From the NCBI RefSeq assembly GCF_003865135.1, contig NZ_BHZC01000001.1:1-64000 (forward strand): DNA of 64,000 nt, written 5' to 3'. The notes under the pieces are model-generated. The model did not search any database, was not told where the DNA came from, and was given only the letters and a program-made list of their open reading frames with translations. This document shows positions 62,738 to 64,000 of the stretch, piece after piece. Each line of letters opens with the position of its first letter. The first letter of the stretch is position 1. Source of the stretch: Streptomyces chrestomyceticus JCM 4735 (GTDB lineage Bacteria; Actinomycetota; Actinomycetes; Streptomycetales; Streptomycetaceae). The position numbers and the translations under genes are program-made.

Positions 62738-63091
62738 CTATGTCTTCCGCCCATGCGTCCACCCGTTCACGCGGTTTCCCTCGATGCGCCAGGCCAACCG
62801 GGCGTTGCGCATGAACCGTTCCATGGCGTACGTGCTGATGAGCGCCGCGAAGTCGGCATCGTCGGCGCAGTATCGGACCAGGTGGGTGCCGAGGTGGGGC
62901 AGGTCCTTGGCGCGGCCCGTGGCACGGTTGAGCGCGGGACGCTTTTCCACTCGCTGGGATGACGCCAGCCGACTGCTCGTCAGCGCGGTGGCCGGGAGTG
63001 CGCGGGGCAAGGGCAGTACGGCTACAGAGCAGGTCCACGCGACATCGGCCTTGGCGCCACGCTGCCATGCCAGGAGGTGGAACAGGCTCAC
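62738..63091 (-). CDS. Unknown protein, probably partial
   Basis: 117 residues from GTG 63091. The last ~55 residues look well coded ('HLGTHLVRYCADDADFAALI', 'STYAMERFMRNARLAWRIEG'). The N-terminal half is less convincing. No family is recognised; the front may be missing. Confidence 0.4.
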   Translation of the reverse strand: MSLFHLLAWQRGAKADVAWTCSVAVLPLPRALPATALTSSRLASSQRVEKRPALNRATGRAKDLPHLGTHLVRYCADDADFAALISTYAMERFMRNARLAWRIEGNRVNGWTHGRKT

Positions 63092-63139
63092 CTCCTGGCC
63101 GCGGAAGCTTCCCTGGAGCAGATCGCGAAGGGCAAGGCC

Positions 63140-63272
63140 CTAGGGGCCGAGGCTGAACGGATAGCCGCCGTGGTCAAACGTATCGAGGTAGTCCCGGGCA
63201 CGCTTGCGGTATGTCCAGGCGGGGTCGTCCCGGAAGCACTTGATGCTTTTGCGGACCTCGAACACGATCAGT
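63140..63272 (-). pseudogene. Short coding remnant
   Basis: A minus-strand frame reads 'VFEVRKSIKCFRDDPAWTYR' and 'KRARDYLDTFDHGGYPFSLG', then TAG at 63140-63142. It looks like the end of a protein whose front is lost. Family unknown. Confidence 0.4.
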
Positions 63273-63412
63273 CAGAGCTGCCCAGTTCGGTGTTGGCTGC
63301 GTTGCCGACGCCGTACCGGTTGCACGGTGCTGGCCACCGCCGTCGTTGATCTTTTCGCCTGCGTGGTTCGCGCCGCCGCCGACGGCAATGACGATCAGGG
63401 CGACGGCCAGCG

Positions 63413-63600
63413 GCGGCCCAGTTCCGACATCGCGACGCGGTCGAGTGCTGCGTCAGCAAGTGGAAACAGTTCCGGGCGGTGGTCGGCCGCTCCGACAAAC
63501 GCGACTACATTTTCAACGACACCCTCACCGTCACCGCGATCGTCATCTGGCTCCGCGACACCGTCCAAGAGCCGTCAGAAACGACCGAGCGCCGGAAGGC
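63413..63600 (+). pseudogene. IS5-type transposase, C-terminal fragment
   Basis: 'AAQFRHRDAVECCVSKWKQF' and 'RAVVGRSDKRDYIFNDTLTV', then 'TAIVIWLRDTVQEPS'. This is the E-region and end of an IS5-family DDE transposase (V-E-x-x-x-x-x-W/L-K pattern). The first two catalytic residues are not present nearby. Confidence 0.65.
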
Positions 63601-63648
63601 CGGCCGCGGTGGCCGGACGGATCACACCGTCCGGCGGTGCGGTGTCCT

Positions 63649-64000
63649 TCAGCACGCGCAGGAGACGCCCGAGCGCGGGGCGGTCAGGTCGTCGACGGGG
63701 CGCTGCTCGGTACCGGTGGCGGAGGTGTAGGCGAAGCCCTCGCGTACCCAGTACTCGAAGCCGCCGAGCATTTCCTTGACCTGGTAGCCGAGGCGGGCGA
63801 AGGCCAGCGCGGCGCGGGTCGCGCCGTTGCAGCCGGGGCCCCAGCAGTAGGTGACCACGGTCCGGTCCGGGTCGATCAACTGCGGTGCCAGGTCGGCGAT
63901 CCGCGCGGTGGGAAGGTGAAGGGCACCGGGGATGCGGCCCTGGTCCCAGGCGGCGTCGCCGCGGGTGTCGACCACCACGATGCCGGGTGCGCCGGATGCC
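63649..64000 (-). CDS. Rhodanese-like protein (5' end beyond window)
   Basis: The gene runs leftward from beyond the right edge and ends near 63649; about 117 residues are visible. 'GIVVVDTRGDAAWDQGRIPG' and 'ALHLPTARIADL' are the rhodanese CH2 motifs. The active-site loop is 'YCWGPGCNGATRAALAF', with the reactive Cys in 'YCWGPGCN', and the end reads 'RLGYQVKEMLGGFEYWVREG'. Rhodaneses move sulphane sulphur from thiosulphate or similar donors. Partial only because of the window. Confidence 0.85.
   Translation of the reverse strand, partial: ASGAPGIVVVDTRGDAAWDQGRIPGALHLPTARIADLAPQLIDPDRTVVTYCWGPGCNGATRAALAFARLGYQVKEMLGGFEYWVREGFAYTSATGTEQRPVDDLTAPRSGVSCAC

Overview
The window is high-GC actinomycete DNA, most likely from Streptomyces or a close relative. 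Support: GC-rich third codon positions, many GTG starts, GTGA/ATGA gene overlaps, and families common in that genus (replication-relaxation proteins, TipA-like MerR and XRE regulators, ISL3/IS630/IS256 elements, lanthipeptide genes). The amount of gene decay suggests an accessory region such as a chromosome arm or large plasmid. No rRNA, tRNA or CRISPR array was seen.

1-18.0 kb: a tandem pile of Tn7-like (TnsA/TnsB/TnsC/TniQ) transposition modules. The window opens in the 3' end of one tniQ. Next is an apparently intact module, tnsA-tnsB-tnsC-tniQ (813-8589). Its TniQ carries about five extra C-terminal helicase-associated (HA) type repeats, and directly downstream lies the 3' half of a separate helicase with the same kind of repeats (8594-10480). 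Two decayed modules follow. tnsB2 is split by an ISL3 element with 88-bp perfect inverted repeats. tnsB3 is split by an IS630 element at a TA and is fused by deletion to the tail of tnsC3.

18.0-20.7 kb: a membrane protein with a winged-helix regulator, a 46-bp perfect palindrome, a secreted protein, another small membrane protein and an IS5-like fragment.

20.7-28.3 kb: a leftward five-gene operon in which every junction is a 4-bp overlap: PaaK-like ligase, MFS transporter, GNAT protein, LuxE-like acyl-protein synthetase, and a LuxC reductase fused to a second PaaK-like domain. It looks like an acyl activation and reduction pathway for an unidentified small molecule.

30.4-40.4 kb: a class I lanthipeptide cluster. 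It has a 60-residue precursor with an FNLD leader box, LanC, full-length LanB, an ABC transporter, a luciferase-like flavin/F420 oxidoreductase that may reduce dehydroalanine, a small unknown protein, a NarL-type response regulator and a methyltransferase.

40.4-64 kb: a patchwork. Working genes (MerR, TIM-barrel protein, beta-propeller protein, flavoprotein/XRE pair, DUF998 membrane protein/TetR pair, SMI1/KNR4 protein, secreted proteins, lipoprotein, rhodanese) sit among fragments of replication-relaxation, lamin-tail and transposase genes. An IS256-type element appears to carry an acetyltransferase between its ends and splits another gene. Two segments near 40.5 and 59.7 kb are diverged copies of each other.
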